DNA of 64,000 bases from Nelumbo lutea (lineage: Eukaryota > Streptophyta > Magnoliopsida > Proteales > Nelumbonaceae), in assembly GCA_022828595.1 (NCBI GenBank), contig JAKGHH010000005.1:25432193-25496192 (forward strand), in the 5' to 3' direction. The notes under the pieces are model-generated. The model did not search any database. It saw only the letters and a list, made by a program, of their open reading frames with translations, and was not told the origin of the DNA. Position 1 is the first letter of the stretch. Every line of letters begins with the position of its first letter. The translations under genes and the position numbers were made by a program. Shown here in pieces: positions 33,203 through 45,823 of the stretch.

Positions 33203-33740
33203 GGGAAAATTTCTGTATTTTGGGCCTAATGTTACTTTGGTTTTTGAACTTTAAAATGTGGTAATTTAATATTCGAATTTTCAAAACGTGTCAAGTCAGT
33301 ACCTGCCTTTAATCAGCCATCAAGTGGCATTTGAAAGACAAAAATGTTTTTCCAATATTATTTAATTTTCTTTATCTACTATCCAAACGTTGACAAAAAA
33401 TTAACGATCTTAAATTCTTGTTTTTTCTATTTAAGAAGGTTGGGGCACATCTTAATGGGCAATTTGGACCCCCAACTTTCTTGAATAAAACAGGCTAGGA
33501 TTTATGATTGTTAATTTTTTTTTTCAATGTTTGGGTGGTTGATAAAAAAATTAAATTACACTCGAAGGGCATTTGTATTTTTTTCAAAAGTATTTAACGG
33601 TTAATTATATAATAGCTGGTTAACAGTAGGTACTGGATTGACACATTTTGAAAGTTTGAGTAATGAAATATCACGTTTTAAAGTTCGAGGACCAAATGAT
33701 ACTAGGCCCAAAGTACAGGGTACTAATCAGAAATTTTCCC
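33203..33740. mobile_element. TIR element with ~100-bp arms (Mutator-like)
   Basis: The left arm starts GGGAAAATTTCTG and continues ..ttgggcctaatgttac..ttgaactttaaaa..gtgtcaa.ccagtacct. The right arm is its inverse and ends CAGAAATTTTCCC. Flanking 9-mers taacacaat and taatacaaa agree at 7 of 9 bases, compatible with an old 9-bp duplication. Confidence 0.7.
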
Positions 33741-36325
33741 TAATACAAAATAACCAAAATAGAAATTTAGGGGGTGTTCTTCAATATAAGTTGATTTTCT
33801 TGTCATGAGTCCAAAAACAAATCAAGAGAATCTGGTTTGAAACAAATTAATTCTTAAAATAAAAACACGAATAACCTATTCTTGGTTGTATATGTGTTAA
33901 AAAACAAAAAACAAGAACGTGTCCTTTCTGTACTCCAAAATTAGATTGTGTTTTAAAAACCATTCAATGATTTCAAAAACAAACGTATTTGTTTATTTAG
34001 TGCTGATAAGTAAACAAATGAAAAATCAAAATCAAAATGATGTTATTGAGCTTGTATTTCGAAAAACTTTGGTATTTGTATTTTTAAAAATTAAAAGCAC
34101 AAGACTAGGCTTTGTATTTAAGATCTTAAAAGCATTTTAGCTTCATTGTTAAATTAAAAAAAAATGTTTAAATGGTGATGGTTGTGGGGGCGGTGATGAC
34201 TAGGGCCACTGCCTTATTGAATGTAAATAATTGATGTGTGATGATATTTTGAAAAGAGAAAGAAGGAAAAAATGGAATACATGGGAAGTGGTCCAAGTGG
34301 ATGATGCTGCAATCCAGATTCCTTACGGCTATCTCTATCTCAGTGAGTCAGTGTTGTGGACTGTGGTGGGATCAGGCATCATCAGCCCATGAGGGTGTAG
34401 TCGTCTTTTATGGGTGTAGATTTTCGTGTCACCTAAGTAATGTCCACTGCTTTGATTTTATTCTTGATGGTTGGTTGTTCAACTGTTAAACTGTATAGAA
34501 CTTGATAACCAATAATTCAGTTGGAATACCTAAACTGGATGCCTCAATCCTCTTTTAATAGTAGAATCATCTTAAATTAGTCAATTTTTATTTTTTTTTC
34601 TTTTGAGTGTTATTTTTTGGGATTTTGAGGGGGAAAATTCGTCAATGGGGTTTTAGTTCTCATTGAAAAAGAACCCCATCTTCTTTTTTCAGATTTATAT
34701 AGGGATTAGAGAAAGTTTATTTTCTTAAGAGAAAGTTATCAACACATCTATGAGACAAAAATGTCCCTTTTAATAATAAATTTTTATGGCTTAAAAAAAA
34801 ACATGGGTTAATATATTTATTTGAATAAGTGTTTTTCACCAAAAAATTACCCACATAACTGTATTTACCCGAAGAAATAGCAAAATCCAATGTCCAGGGT
34901 CTGTTGTTACATGCATATATGGTAACTGGCTTATGCGGCCATTGTTTGTCTTTTATAATAGAACTAGAAGAGACCCGTGCGTGTGAGGTGCATGAAGTAG
35001 CTAGTATTAGAAAATGACTACTTGTATTAGGGAGTGATTACAGATTTCATAATAATAAAATGAAGAATGAATACATGTTTTAGTTATTAAAAAAAAATTA
35101 CATTACAAAATCCTAAAAAAGGGATAAAGACTAGACAAGAAAGAATTAGGCTGAGGTGGACAAAAACTACTTTACATTACACACCTCTGAGGTCTGACCT
35201 CTCAAGTCTCAACTCAAAACTCCCATCTTTAAAGAATAAGTCCCTGCAATCAGCAAGCGTACGTGCGTGCTTTTTGATTGCGCTAATTGCTATTTTTCCA
35301 ATCGCGCGGAATCAATTAAATTGGACTCAACACTCAATTCCTCTTTTGTTCTTACTTACATATTGGTAATTAATAATTTTTTTGTTTTTTACAGCCCTTC
35401 CACCTTCGGTCCTCTCCGTTGTGTAGTCTCATATTCTCATGATCTTAGACCATCAGCATCCCCAACACCGAGTAGAGGAATCTTCCTCAGAGCCTTAGCC
35501 CTACTTATACCTTATGGCTGCGTTTATTTTCGGTGTAAATACAAAACTACGCATTTGTTTTCGTTTTCGGTGTAAATATTTAAATATAGACCGATATAAA
35601 ACTCCACTCCCTGCAACGATGACTCACTAATAATGTGTATTTGCTAGCTCCCTCATTCATTCATCCAAGAATGATCCATACATCTCCCCAAAAATGCCGT
35701 GCCTTTACAAGCCATACAACTAACGTCATCAATCAATCAATGAATTAATCAAGATATTTAAAGTTCAATCCAGGGATTTTTATTAGGTTTTTAACAATTT
35801 CGCATGGAAGGAAAAAGGGGATGAATGAAAAGAATATAAATAAACTGAATCACACCATTTTATTTCATTCTTAGATAAAAACAAAAAAAGTATAGAAACT
35901 AATTATTAGACATAATTCTCTGTACACATACGAAAATGCCATTCACCCTGTGTTTCTTTTTTACTTTCTCAACACCTATTTACATAAATATATCACCTGT
36001 ACAATGCTAAACTAGGATTTACATATCATGTATCAAAAAATATCAAAGAAAAAAAAAAGTCGAGATAGAGAGATATTAACAAAACACTCCTTGTGTTCTT
36101 TCTATTTACACCAAAACCCAAAACGCTAGAGTGTCACTTTTTCCTTTTTTTTTTTTTCCGCCTTTGCCTATATATTTCTTGTGTATATTTATTTTAGATT
36201 TGTTTCGACTTTTGTAAATTTTATTTTGCTTTCCTCTAAAGCAAAGGCTTTCCTTTTTACAGAGTTCCCACACCCCCTCTCCCTCCTTGTTCGGTCGGCG
36301 TTCCCTCTACTTGACAAGTCAGAAC
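33741..36325. other. Intergenic, no gene seen
   Basis: AT-rich, with open frames of 60-102 codons that show no family motif. The last several hundred bases are the likely 3' UTR and flank of the PLATZ gene. No RNA gene recognised. Confidence 0.5.
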
Positions 36326-37879
36326 TCAGAAGGGAGCACGACGAGGGATACCCTTTCTTCTTCTAGCCGTACGGTAATTGACGATGGGCGGAGTTGCCGG
36401 ACATATATTTTTCACCCCCTCATCACCTGAACTCGTGTTTTTCTCCACAAAATCCTTTTCCCCGTCGGGTGATAATATTGGGTCCATGAAACGGTTGAAA
36501 ATAGATGTCTTATTAAGCTTCTTGGGGGTCGACGAATCGTCCGTATCAGAGCCATGAAGCACATTCCGATTGTGTTTCAACCGTAATGCAAATGTCAGAT
36601 CCGGGTTACCACACTTCATGCCTCCTAGCTGATAATTGAAGGAACGAGGATGTTTTCGTCATTTGGTTGTCCAACTCCATTGCGACAGCGCCGGAATGAA
36701 TGGGAATCCCAATTTTCCAAAATATCCAGAATTCAAATCACAAATTACAAATAACAGAGCAGGTGCCAAACCACAAGGAAATAATAATAATAATAAAAAA
36801 AAAAAAAAAAAAGCAAAAGCAAGGTCGAGTAACAGATTGGGGGCAGCGGGCAGCGGGCAGCGGTGAAGAAAACTCAAGTGGAGAAATCGTAACAGTAACA
36901 CCAAAACAGAGCAACTTAGAAAGTTCCTGCTTAATAAAAATAAATTTCATTTCCTTATATGTCATATCTTGTATTCTTATTGGAAAAGGTCCAAATTGGT
37001 GTACTTGTGTAGAAACTAGAAACCCTAGTCATTGAAAATCTACTCTGCATATATGAATATGGCAGGTGCTCCAGCCCATAGAAACAAAGTGAAAACCGAT
37101 AGTTTCAGTAAGAAACCCGAAGATAGAACGTTATATAAAAACATGGGATTGAACTGATGCACGAAAAACACGACAGGGCAATAAATGAATTCACAATATC
37201 GATCTATAACGAGTCCAGAGGCCAGATAAACAATAAAACAAACAAACAAACGAAGAAGCAAGTGATGTCTATAAATGCTAAATTCAATGAATAACTAATA
37301 ATCACCAAAACGGGAAATGGGTATTCCCCAGGAGAGTAGAGAATCTTACTTTGCACCCCAGTGAGCAGAACCTGAAAGAATCCAGAAGACTTCGAGAGCA
37401 AATCTCGCAAGTGTTAGTAGCGCCCTTTCCCGGCCTTGGTTGCGGCCTTTCATTGAGGAAAACGATCTTCGCGCTATTGATAATGTAGGTCTGAATGGCG
37501 GAGATGTCGATGAATTTCTGAACTTCATTAACCCTAATGACGTTGTGGTATGAAGACCTCCTTATCTGTTCAACAAGGTATCCCCAAGGCAGATGAATTA
37601 GAATACCAATCCATCGTTATAGAGACTTGCGCACGGACCCAAACAGAAACAACAGAAAAACAGAGTCCGGCAAGATGGAAAACATACCTGAACAACGCGA
37701 TGGTCATTGTGGTTGACCAAACAATAAGAGCAGATAGCATACCCCATGCAGTCTAAGCAATACAGGTTGCACTCGCTCTTGTTGGAATCTCCGTGGATTA
37801 AACAGGGAACGAAGTAGCTGGCCTTCAACATAGGTTTCAACCACGGCGGACCCAAATCGTCGTCGTCCATTGGAACCAT
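36326..37879 (-). CDS. PLATZ zinc-binding transcription factor
   Basis: Three exons on the minus strand: 37879-37688, 37565-37350 and 36628-36326. All introns are GT-AG in phase 0; the product is 236 residues. PLATZ proteins are plant-specific zinc-dependent binders of A/T-rich DNA, usually repressive. Both zinc signatures are complete. The first has Cys26, His29, Cys37, Cys41, Cys44, Cys50, Cys53, His57 and His60. The second has Cys117, Cys120, Cys131 and Cys135 (TCEIC..FCSLGC). Between them lies [39 protein letters not shown]. The end [12 protein letters not shown] is family-typical. The start is uncertain. The ATG at 37984 is in frame and adds 35 atypical residues. Alternatively, an intron from just after that ATG to the tctctcag at about 37888 would give [13 protein letters not shown] 5' UTR intron (about 38089-38240) is also plausible. 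Confidence 0.9.
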
Positions 37880-39349
37880 TGGCCTTACCTGAGAGAGCAT
37901 ACAATACCCAAGTTCATCAAAATTCAAAAAGAGAGCCCCAGAGAATGAATAAGAAGAAGAACCGAATATCCAACAGCGCACCATGACTTTCTTTTGCTTG
38001 GTTTTTACAACCCCAATAGCGTGTTGTTGATTCTCGATATCCAGCTTGTCCAGTTATAGAAGAACAGAACAGAAAACCCTAGTAACCAAAGCTGGGGGGA
38101 AAAATAAGCCACATTAGAAAGGAAAGGAGATTGGGAGAAAGGAAGTGGAAAAACAGCAACTTTCAGTCTATAAAATGTTGGGCTGCAGCAGTAAAAAAAA
38201 ATAGTAGCATGGTTCTAATCAAGTGTTCAAAGCCATACCTTTGATAGACGATGATTCAGAAAATGAAAAATTAGCACAGAGGCGAGAAATTTTGATAGGA
38301 TGGATACAACTCATAGAAGAGAGGGCGATGCGATATTATTAGGACAGAAAAGGAGAGAAGAGAGAAAGGAAGGGGACTAAAGAGGATAGGGTGGTTAGAA
38401 GAAGGAAAATATATAAGGCGGTGTTTTTAATCTATCGGTCGCAGAAATTTTTCATCGCGCGTGGTGTTTTTAATCGACCGAGGCAGAATGAGACGGCAAA
38501 GCAAGATTCTGTCTTCTAAGTTTTTACCCGTCGGATATATGTATATAAAATATTTCGCAAAGATTTCTAATATTTAATATTTAATTTAATTTTAAGGGGA
38601 TTCCCTCTTTATAGTGGGTTTATTACATTCGAAAAGGTTAAACATTTTTTTCTCAAAAAAAAAAAGAGAAAACGCTGAACATCATTGGATAGGATTAGAT
38701 TTAGATGATGGCTCTCCCTAGTGCCTCCCTCCTTCAAACTCTTTGTAATATGTGAAGCGTGAAGGAAAAACGTGACAAAAAGAAACTTGTATAATTAAAA
38801 TTAAAATAAACAGGCGGCGGTTCAGATTTTTCTGGTGTCAGATGCCTGGCTGACACGGTTATTTTGGCTTTATAATTAAAATTAAAATAAAAAAGAAATT
38901 TAGAAAAGTAAATATGAGAGAAAGGAAAATTGAAAGTTGAGTGTTTGAGGTTGCTCCCACTCCCCTATCCTTTAAATAATTTTGTTTGAGGTAGTTAATT
39001 AATATAATAACAGTACCTTACACTTACAGAGGTGGAGTATGAACTAACGAGGCAATGGCTCGTTAAAAGACGAAAGCTGATATGCATTCTCAACCGTGTG
39101 ATTTGTTAAATACAAATTTTGAATGCATATATATACACACTTGGAAACGGATCCTAATACGTAATACTCAAATGTCATATGTGAGAACTTGCTGTTTTTT
39201 AAACAGTCAACACCACGTGTGAATGCTGACGCGTGTACAACAGTAATTGGGCGATAAGTGTACAAGAGTAAGTGCTGAACCGTTTTCTCCTATGAATTGC
39301 ATATGGAGCATAATTTATCTGAAATGCGGTGGAGCCTGAAGAGATTAAC
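37880..39349. other. PLATZ leader/promoter and intergenic
   Basis: The minus-strand leader contains a likely 5' UTR intron (donor AAAG|GTATGG near 38240, acceptor CCCCCAG near 38089). Further out, a 20-bp phrase ataattaaaattaaaataaa occurs at about 38790 and 38870, flanking some 60 unrelated bases. No other gene. Confidence 0.5.
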
Positions 39350-42300
39350 ATTCTTTACATCTTTACTTTCCTACTTTTTTTTATCAATCAGCCTCTTTGG
39401 CTCAATTTCATGATCCCTTACTGACTGAAAAACCGGAGAGTTCACTTTAGGGACAAACCTTGGGATTCTCCCCTTTTGCAAGTTTATAGAAGTAGCTAGA
39501 TTCAACTGCTCACTTTGTTTCATCCTCTTTCCTCCTCTTTATCTATTGACTAGATTTTGAGTGCAACATGGCACCATTTGTGAGAACCGAACGGAGAAGC
39601 CACATTACCATGGTTTTTGAAGACATATACACACACACCAATGCTAATATGGACTCTTGAAACCAGTCCCTCTCCCAATAGGTGTCCACATTTGCTTTAA
39701 GCTGACCTAAAAATCGGATCTTAAGCAACTCGTTCTAGAGGTTAGACTTAGCACATAAGAACAAGTCGAGAACCTTCAATGTTGGATCAACGACTTTACC
39801 ACCTTGCTGTCTAGTAAGCAAGGAAGATCTCAGCAATAACATAAGATTCCAAGCATCCAACCAGCCACTACTACCGCATCGGCAGTCGAACCGAGCAGAC
39901 ACATCACTTGAGCTATCAAAACAAGTAGTAGAATTGACGGTACTCTAACCACATGACTACTTGGTCCAACTACAATGGTAGTCGACCATAACAAATACCT
40001 CAAAAATCAAAATAACCATAATTCATGGGCCTCAAATAATCAAGCCCATCGTTCGAAAGCCCAACATGATTAGTAACAGACTCCACGTATGCAAAAGATA
40101 TTGAGCCAATTACCTCATTTAAACCCCAAATGATCCTAATTATACCCCTCTGAACATTTCTTAGATGCAGATCCAACTCAAAGTTCGAGACAAATCCTTA
40201 GGTGCGTATACCCACATAGGACACTTTGACGGAGCAATGGGGTGATCGCCCCTAATCAAACCGACAGAGATATCGTGATGACCAAGCCACCACCAAGTAT
40301 GGCTCACTTAAAGATCTAACTGATTTAGGCTCAATAGGGAATGTTGTCGACCAATTAAGTCGTCAAGTTGGACTTTATTCATGCAATGGTCGCACCAATA
40401 ATCCAAGACTTAGTCACTGATACAAGTCCAACTTACCTATAAGGGAAAGAAGGTCCAATCGAGGAATTGAACGACTCAAACAGAAGGGACCTCACATTAA
40501 TCTACTTGATGCACCAACACAGCCACACTAAAGAGTAGAAACATTTTGGCCATCTACCTGACTTGACTTGCAAAGGCCCTAAATGGGTCACTACGACAAG
40601 TCTGCTTGGTCATGCCAACTTAGCTTTCGACCATGCATACGTGTAACAACCTCAAACAGGCCACATTGGTTATCACACAAAGAAACTAAGGAAACAATTA
40701 GGCATGAATTGGTTAGTCATAGGAACTTAGTTCCAAAAGAAAATTTTCAATACTATTCAAAAAGTCGCCTTAGACACCCAGAGACTATGAGTAAGAATAA
40801 TAAGAATAAAAAAAAAAAAAAAAGAATGCGGCCACCTCCTTACTAGTGAGAGACTCCACCAAGGCACGCATACAGAAAATTGAGATTAAGGTCAGGGTTA
40901 TGCTCGACAATGTTCACCCCACACATCGAGAACCGCCCATGAAGGTGATCACCCCATACTCATTAAGGGCATTCGTAATGGTCCTTTGACACCTTATATG
41001 TAGCCACAAAATGGGTTCCTTAGTTAATTAGGGTTCGAGTTTGGCAACCTTTTGCTCGATCTCTTCGGCTTTCTCCTCTATCACTTGTGCCCTCTTTACC
41101 CCTGCCTTGCCTTGGCCTTTAGCCTTTCATTCTTCGTCTTTGTCTTAAATGACATCTAGGCGAGGCAGTCACAAATCATATTTATAGAAAAGATGCCATG
41201 CAAGAAAAGGTTAATTAGGATGGTAGGGAAAAATCAAACTACATAGTGTGAACAGAAGGAAAGAGTACCAACCTCAATTGCCTACATGTAAGTGTAGCGC
41301 TAAAGAACCTTTGTAGAGTTGGATTCCTCCATATATCCATGAGAAGGTAAATTTCTCGAGCTAATGCCTTGGCTACTCGACTATTCCTCATGAAGTCAAC
41401 CTCAGCGATAGGGGCAGGCTACTCTGGCACAAATGACCTCCTTCCCAATACTCGAGGAGCAACCTTGCAGGTCCCTCTCTCAATGTGGTCATCGCCTAGG
41501 ATCTCGATGTGTTCTTGAGTGACTACCTTGGTGACCACTTCCTACCTCGACTTTGTCTAGGCATGCTTCCTTTTGGCAGCTTACGATGAACGATCATAGA
41601 TGCATCAAGTAAAGCAAACATCAATACGGACACAAGTTTGGTCGGCTCAAGGAGCCTTAAATAAGAACTACTTGACATTAACCTTAGCACTGACCAAATT
41701 TGTGAAAAGCTTGAGCTCTTTTTTGACCAGCTCAAGATCTTTAAAGCTGCTTGCAAGGGCTAAAAATCTCGCTGGTAACCTATACTCCCCTTGCCCGTTC
41801 TCTAGGGGTGAGAAATTGGTTTATTCAGTTAAAAACAAAACCAAAGAAACCCAAATTATAAAAATCATCATTTGGAAAGGAAAATTCAACCAAAATTGGA
41901 ATAATGGATAATTGAAATCAATATTTTTTGTTCAACTTTCAGTTATTTCGGTTAAAATTGAACTTCTTTAATATATTAATCTACATTAAAATATTAATAT
42001 ATATTATATTATATATATATAGATATTCTATATAATATATAAGATATATATATTAATATATATTATATAAACAATAAAGTTTGATTAGTTTGGATTTTTT
42101 TCAACCGAATTTCCTAATCTAAAAATTGAAAATTTGTAAAACCAAAGTAATTGGACCAAAGAAAACAAAATCGAAAATTTTAGTTTGGTCTTTTGATTTT
42201 AATCGAACAACCATCACCCCTACCATTCACATAGAAAAATTGCTCCTTCAAGTGTGGTTAGAAGGAGCCCTTGAAAACCAAATGCCCTTATTCTAGGCAG

Positions 42301-44572
42301 CAAAGTACTTCCTCTTATTAGGCTGATTATGGTTCTTCAACACAAAAAAAGCACCTTGAAGACCCTATTAGACAGACCACCCAGATGGATTCGAGCCGCA
42401 CAGGTTGTAGATATAAGGAACCTCATTGAGTTGAAAACTAGATGATAAACAATCACTCAATGTTCCATTAGGATATGAGCCACATGATCATTTATCGGGA
42501 ACCATAGCTCGACCTTAAGGTTTTCTTCATATACGTATAACTAGTCCAATGGGGTTCACAAGCCCTCTCCTCCTCATTCGGCACCCTCATCTAGAACTCC
42601 TTAGGTATATGGTACTTTCATCCAATAATTGCAATGTCTCATTGCTCCATGGCACTCTTGATGAATTGAGCACCCTCCTCAAACAACTCCCCAGCCTTAT
42701 CCTTGGTCCTTGGACACACGATATATGTTCACCTCAACTCCCTCATCCTTAGACTCCTTAGCTATGTGCTTGTCATTCACATCGATCTTCGAAACTTGGT
42801 CTCCTCGGACTTGATTTTGAAAGAAGACTTATCCCCAAATAGATAACTATAGGCCTGGGTTCCTCTAACCATGGACATTATGGTTTGCTCAACCAAGCTA
42901 CTTTAGTCACTAGCTAGCTCCATCATCGAGTTAGAATTGGAACTGAAATTGGAATTGAAACTAGAACTAGAACTAGAATTGGATAAGGAGATACTGACCT
43001 CCTAGATGTCAACAAACACCAAGTAGCACTAAGCCAAACTCTAGGTGACCTCTATTTACTTTCTCTAAGCTCAAGAAGAAAAAGGCAAAGTCTCAATTGG
43101 TCAAGACTCTTCATTATAAATGCTCCTTAAAGGCCTAGATTGGTTTTCCACCAATAGTCTAGATTCCACTCAGATCTGACCAATGCCATGTGTAGGTAAG
43201 GTGGTTGCTAGGCTAAGGAGGTGGTCTCTTTGAAAGGCAGATAAAGACCGTAGGCAAGGATGTTGAATCCAAGGCTAGGGAGAGAAGAGAGGGTGATGGA
43301 GTCGGGAACCAGTAATGAAGATACTTATTGACTGAATGAATTTCATTACGATGAGGATCTCTATTTATGGGGGAGATCTCAAGATCCTGAAAGGAAGGAC
43401 CTAGAGGTGCCCGTTTCATACAAGGAAAGGGAATATTGGATTCGCTGTCAGTTGTTAAGGACACTGCTAGGGTTCGCCACGTGTCCCTATGGGGATCTTT
43501 CCGAGGATCGGCTTTCCTTTCACTCGGAGATCCTCATAACTCACATGTGCTACTACCTTTTGTGCGCCTTACTTAATTGACATGGCGCTAGTGATGTCAC
43601 CATCTGGACGACGAAGTCTCATTAGACTTACGTGGCGCTTTGTCACATTCGTCCCTTCGACATTACACGCGTAGGTGGCATCTAGACACGGTTTTCTTTG
43701 GCTCAAGCTAAAAAAATGGGCACATCGTGAGCGTGCGATGAACCACGGGTTTATCACAGTCCTACGATGCGCGTTGTAGGTGCATCGTAGACCTGCAATG
43801 CATTGTGGATTCATCACAGAGAGACGATTAGTTGCGGATTGATCGCAAGCATCCATGTGGTATCAATCAAGTGTATGCTGTGCGTTGAGGGAGTGAATGA
43901 GCACTATGCACTTACACCATGTGTCCCTCGATCTAGGGGTCGCTCTGACATATGCCTCCGAAGTTGAAGCGACACATTAATGACCAACACCTATGCCCAC
44001 TATACAAGTGGAAGCAATGTGACCCCTGAGATGGCACGTACAAGCCATGTATCATACAAGGAAACTATTCCCTTTGCACAGAATGATGCATGACTCAAAT
44101 CTCTATGATCCAGCAGCATTACTTTCCTTGACCAAGATGGCCTCCCACTGCCCCAGCAAAAAGATGATCACATTGGTCTCAAAAGTGGGGTGCAAAATGA
44201 TGAAGCCCATATATGCCGCCTAGGCTTGTGCTACCACATGTTCCAAAATGAACCAAAGAATTCTTAATGACCAAAATTAGCCCAATTGCTTATTTGGTCC
44301 AATACTCAACTCCCTGTAGGACCTCTTTTAATAAAAGGTACGCAATACACGAAACTCTAGCTTCCTGCTTCCTTGTTTTCTTCGCTGACCAACCTCCTTA
44401 GCTCAACACAACAACCCCTTGCTCCTTGACTTAAGCATTAGAGAGTTCACCCCAGGGACATACCTTAAGGCTCTCCCCTTTTGCAAGTCTATGGAAGCAA
44501 CTTGGTTTGGCTCTCACCTATGTTCATCCTCTTTCCTCCTTTTTGTCTACTAACAAGATTTTGACTACAACA
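39350..44572 (+). mobile_element. Degenerate LTR element without coding capacity
   Basis: The 3' end of a 5' LTR (about 39350-39568, ending gagtgcaaca) is followed by a primer-like tggcaccatttgtgagaacc. The matching 3' LTR (44198-44572, ending gactacaaca) starts TGATGAAGCCC after the polypurine tract aaaagtggggtgcaaaa. Shared LTR phrases are gagagttcac..agggaca, ctccccttttgcaagt and tcatcctctttcctcc. The interior is about 4.6 kb with no gag/pol motif, so it is LARD-like or heavily decayed. It includes an hAT insertion (41803-42222) and a tandem-like tcgt/gcgatga block at 43720-43860. The 5' LTR is truncated on its left. Confidence 0.65.
41803..42222. mobile_element. hAT-like MITE nested in LTR element
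   Basis: Starts TAGGGGTGAGAAATTGG and ends ..aaccatcacccctA as its inverse. Flanking 8-mers CCGTTCTC and CCATTCAC agree at 6 of 8 bases, as for an aged hAT duplication. 420 bp, very AT-rich, non-coding. Confidence 0.7.
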
Positions 44573-44591
44573 ATTTCGAATAAGCATAAAT

Positions 44592-44852
44592 TTAAGGGTA
44601 AATTGCTAATACTATCTTGTACGGGTAGTGACAATTACACTCTTGAATTTTTAGATTCCAACAAAGACCCCCTTTCTGTTAAATTGTATGATGGAAGATC
44701 AAGAAACTTAGAAGAAAACCTAAAAAAATTATCGAATAAAGGGTAATTTCCAACAATTATTGGAAAAAGGGTCTTTGTTGGAACTTAAAAATTGAGAGGG
44801 GTAATTTCCATTGCCTTCAAAATACAAGATAGTAATATGTAGTTTACCTTAA
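44592..44852. mobile_element. Long-TIR MITE (family 1), 261 bp
   Basis: The left end TTAAGGGTAAATTGCTAATA.. and the right end, inverse of TTAAGGTAAACTACATATTA.., are inverted. Arms of about 90 bases include actatcttgta and ttccaacaaagaccc. A relative with the same phrases (tagattccaaca) is at 53299-53747. Confidence 0.7.
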
Positions 44853-45056
44853 ATGTGATATAGAGATAGGGTCTTTGTTCATGAATACATGTTCACAGAC
44901 CTAGCTTTGGGGTTGGTTTTATACTATTTCAGATTAGGCCCATTCACAATATGGCAAAAGCCAAGCCTAAGCCTAGCCCGTTAATGGGTCTACATGTAAC
45001 TATACTCAAAACAAGAAGGGACAAAAAACTTTGGGAGTAAAGCCTTTTCTCCCTAT

Positions 45057-45362
45057 TTATAAGATGTTTGTTTTTCTTTTTCTTGGTAAAGAGTCTTGCC
45101 TAACTAACTCTTCTATCCAAGGTGGACAATTTTGCATATAAATGCCACACTCTTTCAATCCCTTCTTGGTCAACTCATGGGCCACCCTGTTTAGAGATCT
45201 ATTTACAAAATTAAAGGTTACATAGCTTTTTACACACTCCAAAATATCCCTGCAAATAAACATGGAATAATTTGCTTGAAAGATGGCAACAACTCCACAC
45301 CCTCCAACATAGTTGCTTGCCACAACAGCCTTAGAGACCTTCAAAGATGGCAAAAAATCCAC
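45057..45362 (-). pseudogene. LINE RNase H C-terminus fragment
   Basis: A 101-codon minus-strand frame contains FNFVNRSLNRVAHELTKKGL and PPWIEELVRQDSLP. These match the end of the RNase H-like (RVT_3) domain of plant LINEs and its usual C-terminal tail. Upstream catalytic parts and the reverse transcriptase are missing, so this is a relic. Confidence 0.65.
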
Positions 45363-45823
45363 TCTCTAACATTTTAACAGCTTCAACTTGGATTGGAAAT
45401 GAGACAGTTACATGCCCAAAAAAGGAGCCACTATTCTTCCAACATGATTCCTAATAACTACTCCAAAAAACTAGGGTACTATCCTTTTTAGCAACTGGGG
45501 AAGAAGGCTGCCAATCTTGAGGGGAAGTCATTTTTCCATACTACCCATCCAAATATTCTCAGTTGAAGATCATAATGTTGAGAGAACTAGAGGTTGTCCA
45601 CCATTCTTTCTCTCTCATCCCATTTTTTTTCCTATTCCCTTTTTTTCCTCTTTCTCCTCGTTCCTCTTTATTAGGGTTTAGAGAGAGAGTTTTTCATTAT
45701 GTGTTGTTGGAGGGAAAAAAGGAAGGCTGAGAAATTGAGTACTCTTGGTGTAAGATTATATCATTTTCCCATTGTTCTATTCTTATGGTTGAGGGAGGAA
45801 AGGGTGAACTTCCCTTAGATGTA

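Noticed and set aside
36636..37035. Frames of 75-111 codons on both strands in PLATZ intron 2
   Set aside because: They lie in the intron over an ATA repeat and poly-A; no conserved motif.
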